Below, in pieces: positions 48,610-60,884 of a DNA stretch of 64,000 bases (position 1 is its first letter; each line of letters starts with the position of its first letter). The notes under the pieces are model-generated. The model did not search any database and was not told the origin of the DNA. It saw nothing but the letters and a program-made list of their open reading frames with translations. Source of the DNA: Membranipora membranacea (lineage: Eukaryota; Bryozoa; Gymnolaemata; Cheilostomatida; Membraniporidae). A program made the translations under genes and the position numbers. The DNA is taken from assembly GCA_914767715.1 (NCBI GenBank), contig OU612071.1, positions 1,238,001 through 1,302,000 of the forward strand. Reading direction: 5' to 3'.

Positions 48610-50000
48610 TACAGTACGTTGTTGAAGACAACAATGTTCCGAAGCTGTTGTGATAGTTTTTTAGTATGCTCCTGAGTCATTAACCTTGATATAATTGCAC
48701 CTGTATTTTGCCCAAATTTTCCCTGTCACAATGTTTTGATAAAGCATTCATTATTATCATTTATTAACCCGATCTAGAAATGCTGTAGGAATCATCAATC
48801 AAATCAATTCAGATGTCATAGATAGCGTCAAAGTCCTAGTCTGCCTGTAACAAGGAACGAGTTGTGAACTTGAAATGGCACCTCTTGTTTTAGGAACAAA
48901 AGAAAGTAGAAAAAGTCAGCTCGTCATAAAACAGAAAAAAGATCTAAATTCTTTCACATTTTCACCTCACTGTTGTTCTTACAGTACGGTTATAAAAAAT
49001 ACCTTTGTATAACAGTACACGAGCTGAGACATAATTAGGGGCTTAGTTTTTTTTTCAAAAAACATACAGCAGAGCAAGGTTTATTTGTTTCATATTGAGG
49101 ATATGGTGTTGGGGAATGTATTTCCGAGTGGCGGACGAGCCAATCCAATGCAAGCATGGTGTAGCGGCATCACCGCTGCCGAAACAGAATCACAGAATAC
49201 GGAACATAGTGTGAAATAAAGATTATATGGATTGTCTATTACTTGATTACCTCCTATTATAATTTTAGCTTGTCGCACGAGAACATGTGAATAGAAATGG
49301 CAGTGACAAAACAATATTATTATTTTATTGCCGTCAGTGTATGTTTTTCCACATTGCATACTCACATGTGGGAACAACTCCTAAAAACACTATTTATTTT
49401 TCCTTTTCTCTTATCTATAATTTGCATGTCCAAAATACATAAGTTAAACATTTCTGTATGTCACAGTGCGCAGTTTAATAAAAAATATTATAGATAATAT
49501 AAATAAGGTATGAATAAGGGTTTTAAGAGCTGAAGCATGACTGTTATACTAGATCAGCGTATTGGCTCTGCGGAGTTCATCTGATATGTATATAATAGGC
49601 TTCAAGTCCTGTATTCTCTGAAGTCTAAAATAGATGCAAGCATGAAGGATGTTTAATAATTGAAGCTACCATCTAGTATATACCCTAATTAGACTCATAC
49701 CGCAGAGTTATACCATGGACTTATACAAGAAGGAAAAGCCCACCAATAAAAAATATAAAAAAAAAGCCAAAGGCAATTTAAACTAGCCCAAAATCCTAAG
49801 CTGATAGCTGTCAAAATCATGCTGCTGATGAGGGCGTGTCACAAACCCCAAACACATGTTAGGAACTTGGTGGATTTTTCCCTCAAACATTGTACCACCA
49901 CCACTGGTAGTTTCTCTTTGCATCGAGGTTGAAGCCAATTTTCTCAAAATGCCGACGCAGGATTGATAGAAAACCATAACAGAAATAAAACTCATCACAC
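48610..50000. other. No gene supported
   Basis: A locally less AT-rich patch at 49,110-49,200 is open on the minus strand (MPLHHACIGLARPPLGNTF) and might be an exon, but I find no partner exons. The rest shows nothing recognisable. Confidence 0.25.
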
Positions 50001-50026
50001 CGAAAACTACTACAACATACCTTGGT

Positions 50027-52715
50027 CTAATCAGAGTCCTCATCATCATCATCTGGTGCAAAGTGCTGGTCTTTGTTCTCACAACCTGCCTGACAGGAAC
50101 AAAGGTCGGTACATGGCAGGCCCTTTTTACGGCAGCTGCAGTTCTTTCCCTGGCACTTCATCTTTTTGCAGTTGCAGTAAACAGTCTGAAACAATTACAA
50201 TCGATTACAATTACATTTGTAAAGCTGTGTATTTGATACCCCTCTGACAAAGGTACAGCTGCTGCCATCTCGAAGCTGGTTGGGGTCACGGTCACCTCCC
50301 TATAAGACCAGTAACACAATGCAAACAACAGACAAAATAACAACCTGCTTGCAGTGGCTTAGTTGTAAGTTTGCACTAGATTACCGTGTGTTATCAATTT
50401 AAAATTATGACTACCTTGCTACCGCTACGATGTGTTTTTATACAAAGCCAGGTTGATAATAACTTTGACGTCAGTGAATTGAAAGTGCAAGCTGCTGAAG
50501 GTCCTTTGGATTGAAATGCTTAGTTTAGGTTAGTCCAAGCTTACACACAGCACAGCACATTACACACGGTGCCAAGAAATCATATTGTGGTATGATTATT
50601 AATCATTATTAGTCTACCACCTCACAATCACAGCGACACCACATCGTTTTTACTTACCAAAGCTAGATCAAGGAAATGGAAACAGATATAGGATAATTGC
50701 AAATGCAAATTTTATAATTGTTTTGAAGTCCATAATGATGTGTAATGGTTCTATCTCTCATGAGTAGCCTATGCATCGATTAATCAAGCGATTAATAATT
50801 GTTCAGTCGAAACAGACTGGCTGTGAGAGATGGATAGAATTCACAGTGTTCTCCTGCCACGCTATTCTTACCTGCAGTACGCGTCATAGCAAGACTTGTG
50901 ATACCGAACCTCCCTAGCAACGGCGTCACTCCATGCCAACTCTCTTGATATAGAATTATCTCCCTTTGACAGAGCAGTAGGCAGTAACTTTCCTAAAATG
51001 ATGAGAACAGAATATGCCTCATAATGACAGCCATGCTAGCAGCAAACAGCGATCACACAATGTACCGGTACATTCATTTAATGCGCAAATCACGGGATTG
51101 TTAGAAGGGTATCATGTTTTTGCACACAACACTACTCTATTGTTTGGAATATAACAATCGGTCACATGGGAAGTTATATGTGATTGATCCCTGCATCAAT
51201 CATAAATATATAAATATCAAAGTAGATCGAGTAGCGGTGGTTATAACCATTCCATAATTGTCATTGCGGTATATCGCAAGGCATTGCTTATCTGGCGGTA
51301 GGTGTGCGGATGCTATGTGTTAGTTAGCTATTTACGTGAATGGATAGGTGTGTACCAGTGTGTCACAGTGTCTACTCACCTGCTGTTTTAGACTGTGTTA
51401 GTGGGAGCTTTTCATGAATCCATTTACCTCCCTTCTTAACTCTTTTCGTGTCCTTCTTACAGATAATACACTGGGGCCGCAACACCATCGCAGACTTTCC
51501 CTCCGCACTCGTGGCCGCTCTTCTTGGTAACCATGCTGATCTGGCTCATCATCAGATGATGTAAGTGCCTTCACAAACAGATTATATTATTCATACAAAC
51601 ACAACACAAATCCATAGTGGATGAGAGCGATGATGAGAGGTAGCTAAACTATGTAAAACTAAATACTACTGAATATTCTTGGCGGGTTTTCTTAATAATA
51701 TAATAGACACACAGGACAGGTCCTTTGGGCTTATGCAAATTGAAAATAATAATTGCTTTCTATTGTTATATCTGGATATTGACATTTTAATTAAGGTTTC
51801 ATTACCAGAGGAATGTCAGGACCCTCATGATTGATTTATAAGTAGATTGTGTCAATTAAAAATAATGAGCAATTAATTTCCCTGATATGTTAATAATGTT
51901 TCCTTTTAATGCTGTGCATCACTAATTAGTATCATATATAATGTAATGTTCCCCTAACTAGCGTCAGTTGTGATATTGGGATCGAGAATAAAAGTAGCAA
52001 TTCTATCAGCTCACTCTTTCCTTACTAACATCTCACACTATCCAACTCATAAGAATTCTCCCAATATAACTCACCATCGAGACACAACACTAAATCATTA
52101 CACACAGCATAAATACAGGACATTATCAGACACAAAGATGTAACTATACCACCATACAAAAGAGATCTTTTCAGTTACATCACTATCAAGGACTCCATGC
52201 TTCTATCCACTATCATTGGATCATCATTTTCTGTACAAGTTCAAAGGGTTAAAGTGGTTTGTCACTCACTCACACACTAGTGACTAGTTGTGAGTGACCA
52301 ATGAAGAGGGAGTTCATTGGAGTGACTGTGCACACATACAAAAAACTACCTTTCTTTTCCTAGCTTGTGTCAGAGTTTTCTTGTGACAAAACTTCTTATA
52401 GCACTGGAGGTGGCGGACAATATCAGGGATGACAGGTACATCTGCTGCAGATGATGTGGATGGGGTTGAACTCAGTGGTGGTACTGCTGCTGGTTGTACT
52501 AGTAGATCATTATTATCATGATGAGAGAAGTGATAGTCATTAATTAAGTGTTTAAGAGAGTCTGATGTGTTTTTATATGGTTGAAGATTTAGTGTTATGT
52601 ACTTAGAAGTATACTCAATAGTTGTGGATATGCAGGAAGGTGATAGACTGATTAAACTAGGATTATTATTAAGAAAAGGAGCACAATGCAGCATGCATCT
52701 GTTCACCGCAGTCAT
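50027..52715 (-). CDS. Cysteine-rich protein with C-terminal CXC (tesmin/TSO1-like) domain, five exons
   Basis: Exons (minus): 52715-52350, 51568-51380, 50992-50872, 50299-50215, 50185-50027. Every donor and acceptor is GT-AG and the phases (0, 1, 2, 0) fit, provided one base is restored near 51,475. Exon 1 has RCMLHC, a Ser/Pro/Ala-rich middle and DIVRHLQCYKKFCHKK. Exon 2 reads ALTSSDDEPDQ in one frame, then CIICKKDTKRVKKGGKW one frame over. Exon 3 gives REVRYHKSCYDAYC. Exon 5 has CNCKKMKCQGKNCSC..GLPCTDLCSCQAGC and an acidic tail, DDDDEDSD. The spacing fits one CXC repeat, a zinc-binding and often DNA-binding fold. The CIIC...HKSCY and CXC combination is common in large uncharacterised invertebrate proteins, some near transposons; this one is short (about 306 residues) and seems to lack their long middle. 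Confidence 0.65.
51470..51495 (-). other. Apparent one-base deletion in exon 2 of the CXC gene
   Basis: Upstream of this point the frame reads RPRVRRESLRWCCGP; downstream the sensible frame is QCIICKKD. The two are offset by one base across the GGGG run at 51473-51476 (CCCC in the gene). A fifth C would make the exon continuous and correct its phase. It is either an assembly error in a homopolymer or a real disabling mutation. Without restoring it, a shorter protein could start at an in-frame ATG just upstream of CIIC. Confidence 0.6.
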
Positions 52716-53248
52716 CGTGAATACTAATCACGTGGTATTATTGCCCAATCACAGCCTTTGTAAACAAACATTTCTAATGAAGATTATAATGGCGTATTAA
52801 TTACTACTCAGTAGAATAAATAATGATTAGCTTTGATAAGTTTTGACATAGACTGCAACAATATTGATGATCCGACATAACTGATTATGATAAAGCAGCA
52901 AATTTAGACTCAGCTCATGGACTATAAGCTTTGTCTTCCAATGCTCTTATTTAGCAATTTTAGATGAATCAGATTTCGTTTGTGTAATGCAACATAGATA
53001 CTGTAGCACAACACTGTGCAATCCCATACATTGCTTGAGAGTGTTTTTTCAGAACTTATTTGTGTTTCTCAGATATCTTGTAGAAACAGCTCATTTACAT
53101 GAACCTTGTAACATTTTTTATCAATTTTTGCCACTGTTCTTTGTTGTGACTAACTAACACAACTAACTTTTTTTCCACATGACAGTAAAAAAAATTTTTT
53201 CTCCTCGAGTTGTAACAACCCACAACAGTTACACTGTGACTTCATGCG

Positions 53249-53256
53249 TATATAAG
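53249..53256 (+). promoter_or_regulatory. TATA box of the plus-strand secreted-protein gene
   Basis: TATATAAG lies 52 bases before the ATG at 53301. Downstream, 'GGGCTTCA' and 'CTACAACCATG' blocks match those in the same order before the minus-strand gene at 56744. Confidence 0.7.
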
Positions 53257-53300
53257 CCCAGTAAGTTGGAAATAGGGCTTCAATTCAGGAATCTACAACC

Positions 53301-54227
53301 ATGTACTTCCATGTGAGTATAAACACAGATCACCACCTAGGCAGTCAACGCCCCTTCTTATTATTCAGACATAGAAATGCTAGATTCATGATAAACCACT
53401 TATTATACTCCGCTATATTAAAAATCTGAAACATTAAATTTTGCTTAAAACTGTGGATCATTTAATCAGTTTGAATTTAATCACCAGCAAAATACATTAA
53501 ATGAGGTAGGGAGCAATTGAAGTGGAAAAGGAATCACTGACTTTTCTCCAATTTGCTCACCCGTATCAAAACAACGCAGTGATAAACATAAATGATAATT
53601 CATTTTGGTAAATTATTCAGATTTTCCTCATGTTGGCTCTCCTGTCAGTAATCAGGACACAGACTACCCTGTCTGTACTAACTGATCGAACTACACTAAG
53701 TACACAGACTACTGAAGATGATCCATACAGAGATGGATTGCCCCTAGATTGCGATGTCTTATCTGCCGACAAAGTCTGTGTTGTTGATTGGCAGAATACA
53801 TGCTGTCTAATTACACAGAGCAGGTTCTCAGAGAAGCGTGGCCTGACCGATTTCTTCCAGATGACCTTCTTGATGCCTTTGCAAAGAATGAAAGTCGAGG
53901 ACAATGCGAAGAAGACTCATTGACAGGTATGTTTTAGTCACAGTAGGGCACTCATAACTGTTGTATTAATTTCTCACAGTGAGGAGCAAGATGCATACAC
54001 ACAAAACCATATTGTGGAAACAAATTCTCACAGATATCAAATTTCTGATTACGGTGATCTCTGTAACAAATGATTTTCCTGATGTTGAAAGCATTCAGCT
54101 TCATCTCAAATTGAATTTGAGGCCAAAGGCAATGCTTCCAAGCTTCATGTTACGGTCATATACTAGTATTGGGAGGACAATCATTTCAAACAGTGAGAAT
54201 CATGAATGTAACAATTACTGCCTGTGA
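53301..54227 (+). pseudogene. Secreted protein related to the cystine-knot gene, with apparent frameshift
   Basis: Exon 1 (53301-53312) is MYFH, donor GTGAGT. Exon 2 (53621-53926) continues the signal peptide, IFLMLALLSVIRTQT, then a Thr/Asp-rich spacer, PLDCDVLSADKVCVVDWQN and TCC. After the CC pair the homologous frame is offset by one base: YTEQVLREAWPDRFLP..AKNESRGQC, matching YTKAELVEKY...PKNECRGAC of the minus-strand gene. Adding one base makes the exon end in phase 1, as in the relative. Exon 3 (53980-54227) runs to a stop and ends NHECNNYCL, without the CCVPT motif. Unrepaired, the frame ends in exon 2 (KKTH-stop). It is either a diverging paralog with a sequence error or a recent pseudogene. 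Confidence 0.55.
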
Positions 54228-54816
54228 ACTGGCCTTAGAATGAAGCCAAGAAAGACATACGCCTTAACAAGACAGAAAGACTACATACACCCTTGTAATG
54301 TTAAAATATATTGATTGTTCTGTATTAAGAATATACCCATTGTAACAGTTTGAGTTTCACATACCCACCAATTTCTTCACCATTCAAAGTCTAATCTAAC
54401 AATATTTCTAAAGTGAAATCATAATTTATCATATGCAACTATATATTATTAGAATAAAACGATGGCAAGAAAGCTTTGATTAAGTTTTTATTCTAATTAG
54501 TTTTAAGCTCAGAACAAGCCACTAAACACAACTTATACATAGGTTAACAAAATTTTTGCACACTGGGTAAACGCATTTAGGGCCTTATAGAAATATGCTG
54601 TACATGATTTGGAACAACTATAAAACTATTACATAGGTTTTAATACAAATTATTTTAACTCACTTTTAGCCAGTCGGGAAAAAGTGAATACCCTGTGATC
54701 AATGTGAGCTGCAAACCACAAATATTTGCTACCTGTCAAGGAGCCCTGTGTATAGTCAATTGTATTGTGTCATCCATATCTGTATATTCATAAGTATCTG
54801 TGACTTGACTTAAACT

Positions 54817-54870
54817 GACTGACCAACCGAACGAACGACCAACAGACCGACCAACCAACTGACTGACTTG
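54817..54870 (+). repeat. Degenerate GACC/GACT tetranucleotide repeat
   Basis: A run of ACTGACTGACCAACCGAACG and further GACCAAC/GACCGACC permutations ending ACTGACTGACTTG. It lies between the ends of the two facing genes. Confidence 0.7.
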
Positions 54871-55264
54871 ACAATACATAGCTCAGAGGAAACAAGTTAT
54901 CAATCAATATATCAAGTTGTTGTTTTGTGTGTTAATCCAGTTTTCTAGACATTGATTCACCAGAAACTTTCTACTTATGGTGCGACTTCAAGTTGCTTGT
55001 TGATTTATTTTCTTATGACTCGAAGATTTGAATTTTCGACTAGCTGGTTCTGGTAAGTTTTAAAAAAATTATTGAAACAAAATTAAATCAGGAAGCGCTC
55101 AACATTGCTAAACTTAGACTGAGGGCAATACCAAGCTTTTGAAGAGATATGATGCAGCAAAAAATGTAGCATGTGATCATATTGAGGTGTTAAGTTTTTC
55201 TATTTAAAAGTAAGTTTCCGAGTTTGCATTGTCCATATCCGTTGGCAGGTTGTCGTGTTCCGTA

Positions 55265-56744
55265 TTAGACCTGAGAAGGTCCACAGCTTAAAACTGTAGC
55301 ATCATTCAGGATAATTTGGTTGAAGGTTGGGGCAGCTAATATCGCAATGAAAGAGTATGTTGGCACACAGCAGCTTCGTTCATCTGATATTGAAAACAGA
55401 ATAAATATAATAAACAAAACATGTAAAATTACATACATAAAACATATTATATTCATTTACTTCTCTTATATGGAATAATAATTATATATATATATATTAT
55501 ATGGAAATATAATATATATATATATATATATAATTATATATATATATATATATATAATAATTATATATATCTCTATATTATATGGAATAATAATATATAT
55601 ATATATATATATTATATGGAATAATAATTATATATATTATATGGAATAATAATTATTGATGTCATACCAATAGGCTGACTGTAAAGCCATAGCCTTAATA
55701 TTTTTTATCACCTTCCTCAGCAAGACAAATGCTCTGAATCACACCTAATACTACTTTATTTGCCATCACCAATATTTCTATTGCCTGTTGAAGTATTATC
55801 TTGTTAGTAATCAGTTAACATAAGCGTTAACGTTAGGTCCGGGACATCATGGCATATACATAAGCTGAACAGTGAAAGCACAGTTCACAAAGTGAATAAA
55901 GCTAGCCCTGCTGTTTATGGACTTGAATTACATAATCTAGATGTAGTCAGTCTAGCGCGCAAAAGTCTGCTTGCTGTTTAGTAACAAACGGAATATTGGG
56001 CTACCATTAAAGAGGGATGCAAGGTGCCCTGAATCCACATACCGAGAATGTGATACATCCTAGCAAACTAAAATGCATTCTTAGATGTCTGGACAAAAGA
56101 AACTCCTAAACAAGGTGTATATAAAGCTGCCAAAACTGAATTCAAAATAATTTGCCTTTGGTAGTGCCCCTTTGACCGTAGTCATTAGGCCGAGTTAAGG
56201 TAATCTAGTATGAACTAACCTGCTCCCGGATCAGCACATGCACCTCTACATTCATTCTTAGGGAATGTAGGCGGGAAGACAATCTGGGTGTTTGCGTTCA
56301 ATCCCTCAGCACTGTATTTCTCCACAAGTTCTGCCTTTGTGTAGGAGGATGGATAGAGGCAGCATGTAGTCTGTCCGCCCAGACAGGTAGAGGCTACTAC
56401 TACGGAGATGTAGACAAGGGTGATAAAAATCTGAAATACAGATCAAAATTCATAGTGATCCAACAAAGCTTGATATGACAATTCCAATACACTTTCTCTT
56501 GCAACTTCAGGGTTGAGATGAGGTGAGAAAAATTGATTTTTTTAATTTATCCACATTTATCCACATTTATACATAATATATATCTTGATATTACACACGT
56601 AGAATTATAGCACATCAAGCGGCCATGTTTGACAGCCATTAACTCATTGTTACATGAAAATAACAAGTTGTATTCATTGAATCAATGAATACCTGAATAC
56701 ATGATTATCCTAATGCTGCAGTACATATTTACCTGTATCTTCAT
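55265..56744 (-). CDS. Small secreted cystine-knot-like protein, three exons, 113 residues
   Basis: Exon 1 (56744-56733) is MKIQ. Exon 2 (56430-56220) is IFITLVYISVVVAST, CLGGQTTCCLYPSSYTKAEL, ...FPKNECRGACADPGAG. Exon 3 (55383-55265) is ERSCCVPTYSFIAILAAPTF..TVLSCGPSQV-stop. All sites are GT-AG and phases are 0 and 1; introns are 302 and 836 bases. Residues 1 to about 20 form a signal peptide. The mature part has CC, then CxGxC (CRGAC), then CCVPT, then a last C, the order seen in TGF-beta-type and CTCK-type cystine-knot growth factors. The usual final CxC has only one Cys (SCGPS). TGF-beta ligands carry a propeptide of over 200 residues and a furin site, and neither fits here. The inferred role is an extracellular ligand or antagonist, possibly a disulphide dimer. 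The gene model is strong; the family call is moderate. Confidence 0.7.
55481..55655. repeat. AT microsatellite in intron 2 of the cystine-knot-like gene
   Basis: (TA)n tracts are interrupted by four or more copies of TTATATGGAATAATAATTAT. This is a higher-order repeat and not a simple dinucleotide run. Confidence 0.85.
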
Positions 56745-56792
56745 GGTTGCTGTCTCTTCAGTAGATGATACTTTGTGATGAAGCCCTCTGCC

Positions 56793-56799
56793 TTATATA
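56793..56799 (-). promoter_or_regulatory. TATA box of the minus-strand cystine-knot-like gene
   Basis: TATATAA on the minus strand, 55 bases before the ATG. It is followed by GGCAGAGGGCTTCATCAC and a CTACTGAAGAGACAGCAACC leader, comparable with the leader of the plus-strand relative. Confidence 0.75.
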
Positions 56800-56849
56800 G
56801 CCCATTTTGCCTGCACTTAATTGGCTGAGCAACTAGATATGTGCAAGGT

Positions 56850-57670
56850 AAAATTTCAGGATTTAAGCCACAAGAGCAATCCATTCTTTTGCGCAGGAAC
56901 AAAAAAATGATCAAAATAAAGATTTCAAAACGTCCTGCTCTCTAACTGACATTTCCGAACAGGATATGACTATAAAAAACTGAAAGGTGGCGCGAGATGT
57001 TGACACTGAACAACAACGTGCCGGCATTCTTTCAATTACCAACTGGGTTTGGAGTTTTTCCATGCCAGCACCAATTCCCTGTTAACAATGCATGATACTA
57101 GGCTGAAGACGTAATGCTTCATAGCAAACAAACTCTTGTTCAGATGCTTGGTAGAAATAAAGCGGAATGAAACTATAGAAAGTTAATTGTAAGACATAAG
57201 GGAGGAGAATTGTTGATACTACTTATGAATTGACAAACATCTACGCAGAGGTTTGGTTAGTTAAGGATACTTCAATTCTCTCTTTTTATTGTTCATGGTG
57301 AAAATTTTGATTTGATTTTTTCAGCAACTCAATTTTTTCCGATCACCTATTCCGTTGGCGGTATCTTATAATTTGTTGGTAATTATTATTCAGTTGCTTA
57401 TGATTTCATGTATATACAGGTTCTTGTCTCTTGTTTATTGGCGAGCCTCAACACTAACTGGTTATAATTAGTGAAGGCCTAAGATTCCACTTTTTATAAC
57501 ATAGTGACAATCAACACTGAAGCAAAAGGCAATCTGGAATCTTGCAACTATTGCATGGTACTGATCAAGTCTGGTTGCTAGGCAACTTCTGTCTATTCAT
57601 TGTTTCAGCACATCGATACAAACCACAAGAGTAGGATTGAGGATGAATATGGCTGTATACGCCAAACAAG
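56850..57670. other. No gene supported
   Basis: Intergenic sequence upstream of the minus-strand gene. I see no exon-like segments or repeats I can define. Confidence 0.3.
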
Positions 57671-57675
57671 GCAAA

Positions 57676-57910
57676 GTTAGTTAGTTAGTTAAATCTTTAT
57701 TGCTTAATGAACGCAGAAAAGAAGAAAAAAATCAAGTGCCTATACTTTCAGGCATGCTGTTGAGCTTAGAACATTTTGGTTCACATGGAAAAAACACAAG
57801 GGCTAATTACACTTCAGAACGTCCAGCTGCGCTACCACACACATTCCCAGACGGAGCTTATAAAAATAATTTTATGAGGTTTGGGAAGGCACACAACAAA
57901 AATTAGTATT
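57676..57910 (-). mobile_element. LINE-like 3' end
   Basis: GTTAGTTAGTTAGTTAAATC followed by TTTATTGC. On the minus strand this reads GCAATAAAGATTTAACTAAC, a typical non-LTR 3' terminus with a short tandem tail. The 5' extent is unclear, and the 68-codon plus frame over it has no protein features. Confidence 0.4.
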
Positions 57911-59150
57911 ATAGGCAAAAGAGTATTGTTTGCGCCAAGCGTGAGATAAAAAAGGCCTGTGTCATTAAGTCGATCATAGCAATCCGCTCTGCATTATGAA
58001 AACATACATGAGATATCCTACTCTGTTATTTTGGTCCCAATCCCAATCAGTCCAGTGACAAATATACGCAGCTTGCTAGGCAACAGTGCCTCTCTCACTA
58101 ATCAATCACTATTAGCCGCAATGTCCTGTTTACTTGTACTGCCCTAAAACGCAAAAAAAAGCAATTCTGATATGAAGCGATCAGGAGATAAAAACAGATA
58201 GGTGACAAAGAAATGAGCTCTAAAAAGCTAATTTAGAGCGTGGAAAGGCATGCAGTGTGCTTGCTATCCTGAAGTGAATGTCAGATGCGGTTGGTCAAAA
58301 CAATGGGGCATGTATAAACAGTGTGCATATGCAGATTTCACTCTAGGGAAGCATCAAATCCCTACATCAGACTGTATGAATTACTTTGGTGTACACATGC
58401 AATTCGTTTGAAATGGAATAAACATTTATATCAAATATTACCGCAAAGCTAACCGCTGCCTACGGAGAAGCCCAATGGCGCCCCGCCTAAGACCAAAATA
58501 ACTGCTTTTAAAACAAAGTAAGGCTCTTTTTTCATTGGTTTTGTTTGACTAACAATACCGGAGGTAAAGTTATCAGCAACCAGCATAATATTAACCAATG
58601 GAGATTTAGCTGTTACAATAGGCCACGTGATGAAGTGACATAATACTTTGATTCAAACTCCCCCTTCCCTCCCAACCACATATGTCTCAGACTAACCATA
58701 CATGCAAATACCATTGGTTGGCTATCGAAAAACTAAAATGATTAACCCTGATTACTCTCAGTCTCTGCAACAAGCTTACTTATAAGAACATTTATCTTTT
58801 TCACTTTTCTTATGTCAAACTAAGACCGGTTTTATAGTTGGCTAATTTTAGACTTGATTAAAATTTGATAAATATTATCCACAAAACTTCATGTGTATAT
58901 AAAACAAAAGAAACCCATATACAGTGCCTCATAAGACTTTTTTCAAAAAGAGTTTTTTTGGAAAATAGAAGAAATGCCTGAATCGAATTCATGTCTTCAA
59001 CCGCATATGTGTAGTAAAACCAGTTGCTCATGTGCATATAACATTTTTTACGCATTTTTGCCTTCTCTGCTTGAAAAAAGGAAAAATTAAACAAAATTAC
59101 ACAACAGGTAACTTGACCCAATCATGGCCAACATAAATCTGTAAGGTTCA
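57910..59150. other. No gene supported
   Basis: No recognisable exon or repeat. The minus-strand frame at 58858-59121 has no protein features. Confidence 0.25.
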
Positions 59151-59235
59151 GCGGGCAGGTGTGGCTAAGTGGCTAGTGTACTCAAAAACAGAGGCCCAGG
59201 TTCAATTCCCAGTCTCTCAGTGACTTATATGGTTT
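59151..59235 (+). repeat. tRNA-derived SINE head
   Basis: A box GTGGCTAAGTGGCTAGTGTA (59161) and B box CAGGTTCAATTCCCAG (59206-59221) have normal tRNA spacing. The acceptor stem does not pair, so this is not a functional tRNA gene. It is not closely similar to the SINE at 7700. Confidence 0.55.
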
Positions 59236-59239
59236 CCTC

Positions 59240-60880
59240 GTTATCTCCCCCTACATTTTTAAATTTGATGCCGAAACCATCACAAATTGACTGAAAGTTA
59301 TTGTCCAGGCTTGGTGGTTGAATTACTATTTAATCCACGAAATGAATGCAAAAAATCATGAATTTCATAAAAAATGATGAAATGTTGGCAAAAAATTATC
59401 TTCTAACCAGATGACTCAATTTAAATGCACTTCTACATATGCTAGAAGCGTCAAATTTTTTTGCTAACCATATTATGACGATATCAATATATGAATCATT
59501 TTGGGTCACTCTATCGCTATTTCCCTTCATTTAATGCAGCATTTCTTAAAATTTATTCTCAGTTTTGTCATATAAACTTTTGATGCAAGCTGACATGGTA
59601 CATTTATCCTCTATTGTATAGAACTAGGCACAGCATATAAAGGATTCCTTTGTTTACCAAATGTTGAAACAATGAAAAGCATTGAATCGTATAGAGGCCT
59701 CACACTCAGCACAATACAATGTTACAAAATTGATATCACAATGAACATTTGATGTGAACCTGTAGTCTTGTCTTCTAACATGACATCACTTAAAATGATA
59801 ACAGATTATGAGCATGAAATGCTGACTTAGATTATTTTTCCTAAAATGAAAATGGAACCCTTATTTAATTGTGAAAGCAGAATATAAAAATTACTTAGGT
59901 ATGATAGAAAAACCAGTAAGTTTAGAAACCTCCACATGACAGAGAATATTAGGATTCTAAAACAGATTTATTCAATATTTTACCTTAGTTATTTCAGTAC
60001 ACATGAATGGGGGTTAATGTGATACGTAGTACACTCTTCATTTTTTAATACCTTTAAGATAATTTGTCAAGTCTTATGAGCTTGCCTCTTCCACTTTCAG
60101 GCCACCAAGTTTCAGTATCTTGCCCAGATCATAACCTTACAGCAAATTTACACATCAAGCAACACTATTAGCAATGAAAATAGTAACAAGATCTCGCAAA
60201 TCCCTGTCAAAGAGTAGCAAATTCAAGCAGCATCCAAGCATTGTATCTCATACCATTTTACACCGTACAGGGGCACACACAGCAATTTAACAGCGTTATG
60301 TTGTAATATTTCAAAACTTCTAGACTCTAGTGTTTTGTCAGATCAAGGAAACACATTTCTTCTCAGCTGTTAACACTTGATTACGTATTTTTCACATGTT
60401 TTGAGTACTGTGTATTGCCAGCGTTTCAAATAGGCCCAATGTAATAGATTAACCATAACCATAAACCCTGCTTGGTGATATCACCTGGGTTTGTTATTGA
60501 AACATCTTCTTGTGAAAACTACTCTGAGTTTGTTCACCTAAACAAGAATAGGTGTCTCCTGTCTCTTTGAAATAGTTTCATTGACATTGAGTTTACAATT
60601 GATGTGAAGCCTAATCCCCCAAGAAACAATAGAGTGAAGGGTGATTATTATCTCTAGGTATTTACACATGAAAGTGTGCTATGTAATGTTACTTGATAAA
60701 ATCTCTTATAAATGGTCTGTGTATGGTGGGTTCAATGAATGAATGAGATTATCCTGTTATTGCCAAAAATTTGCAATGGCTCCTGCAGTGAGAGTTCGCT
60801 CCTGTTGACTAGCTATATTGCACAAGAAAATATCAAATTGTTTGCAATTATAATCTCAAATTTAATTGCTTGAGTTTGAT
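59240..60880. other. No gene supported
   Basis: AT-rich sequence with no coding or repeat signal I can defend. Confidence 0.25.
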
Positions 60881-60884
60881 ATTT

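Noticed and set aside
55265-55456. Stand-alone 63-codon frame with an N-terminal hydrophobic segment
   Set aside because: The first 24 codons are intron; the real coding part starts at the AG at 55384 and joins in phase to the upstream exon.
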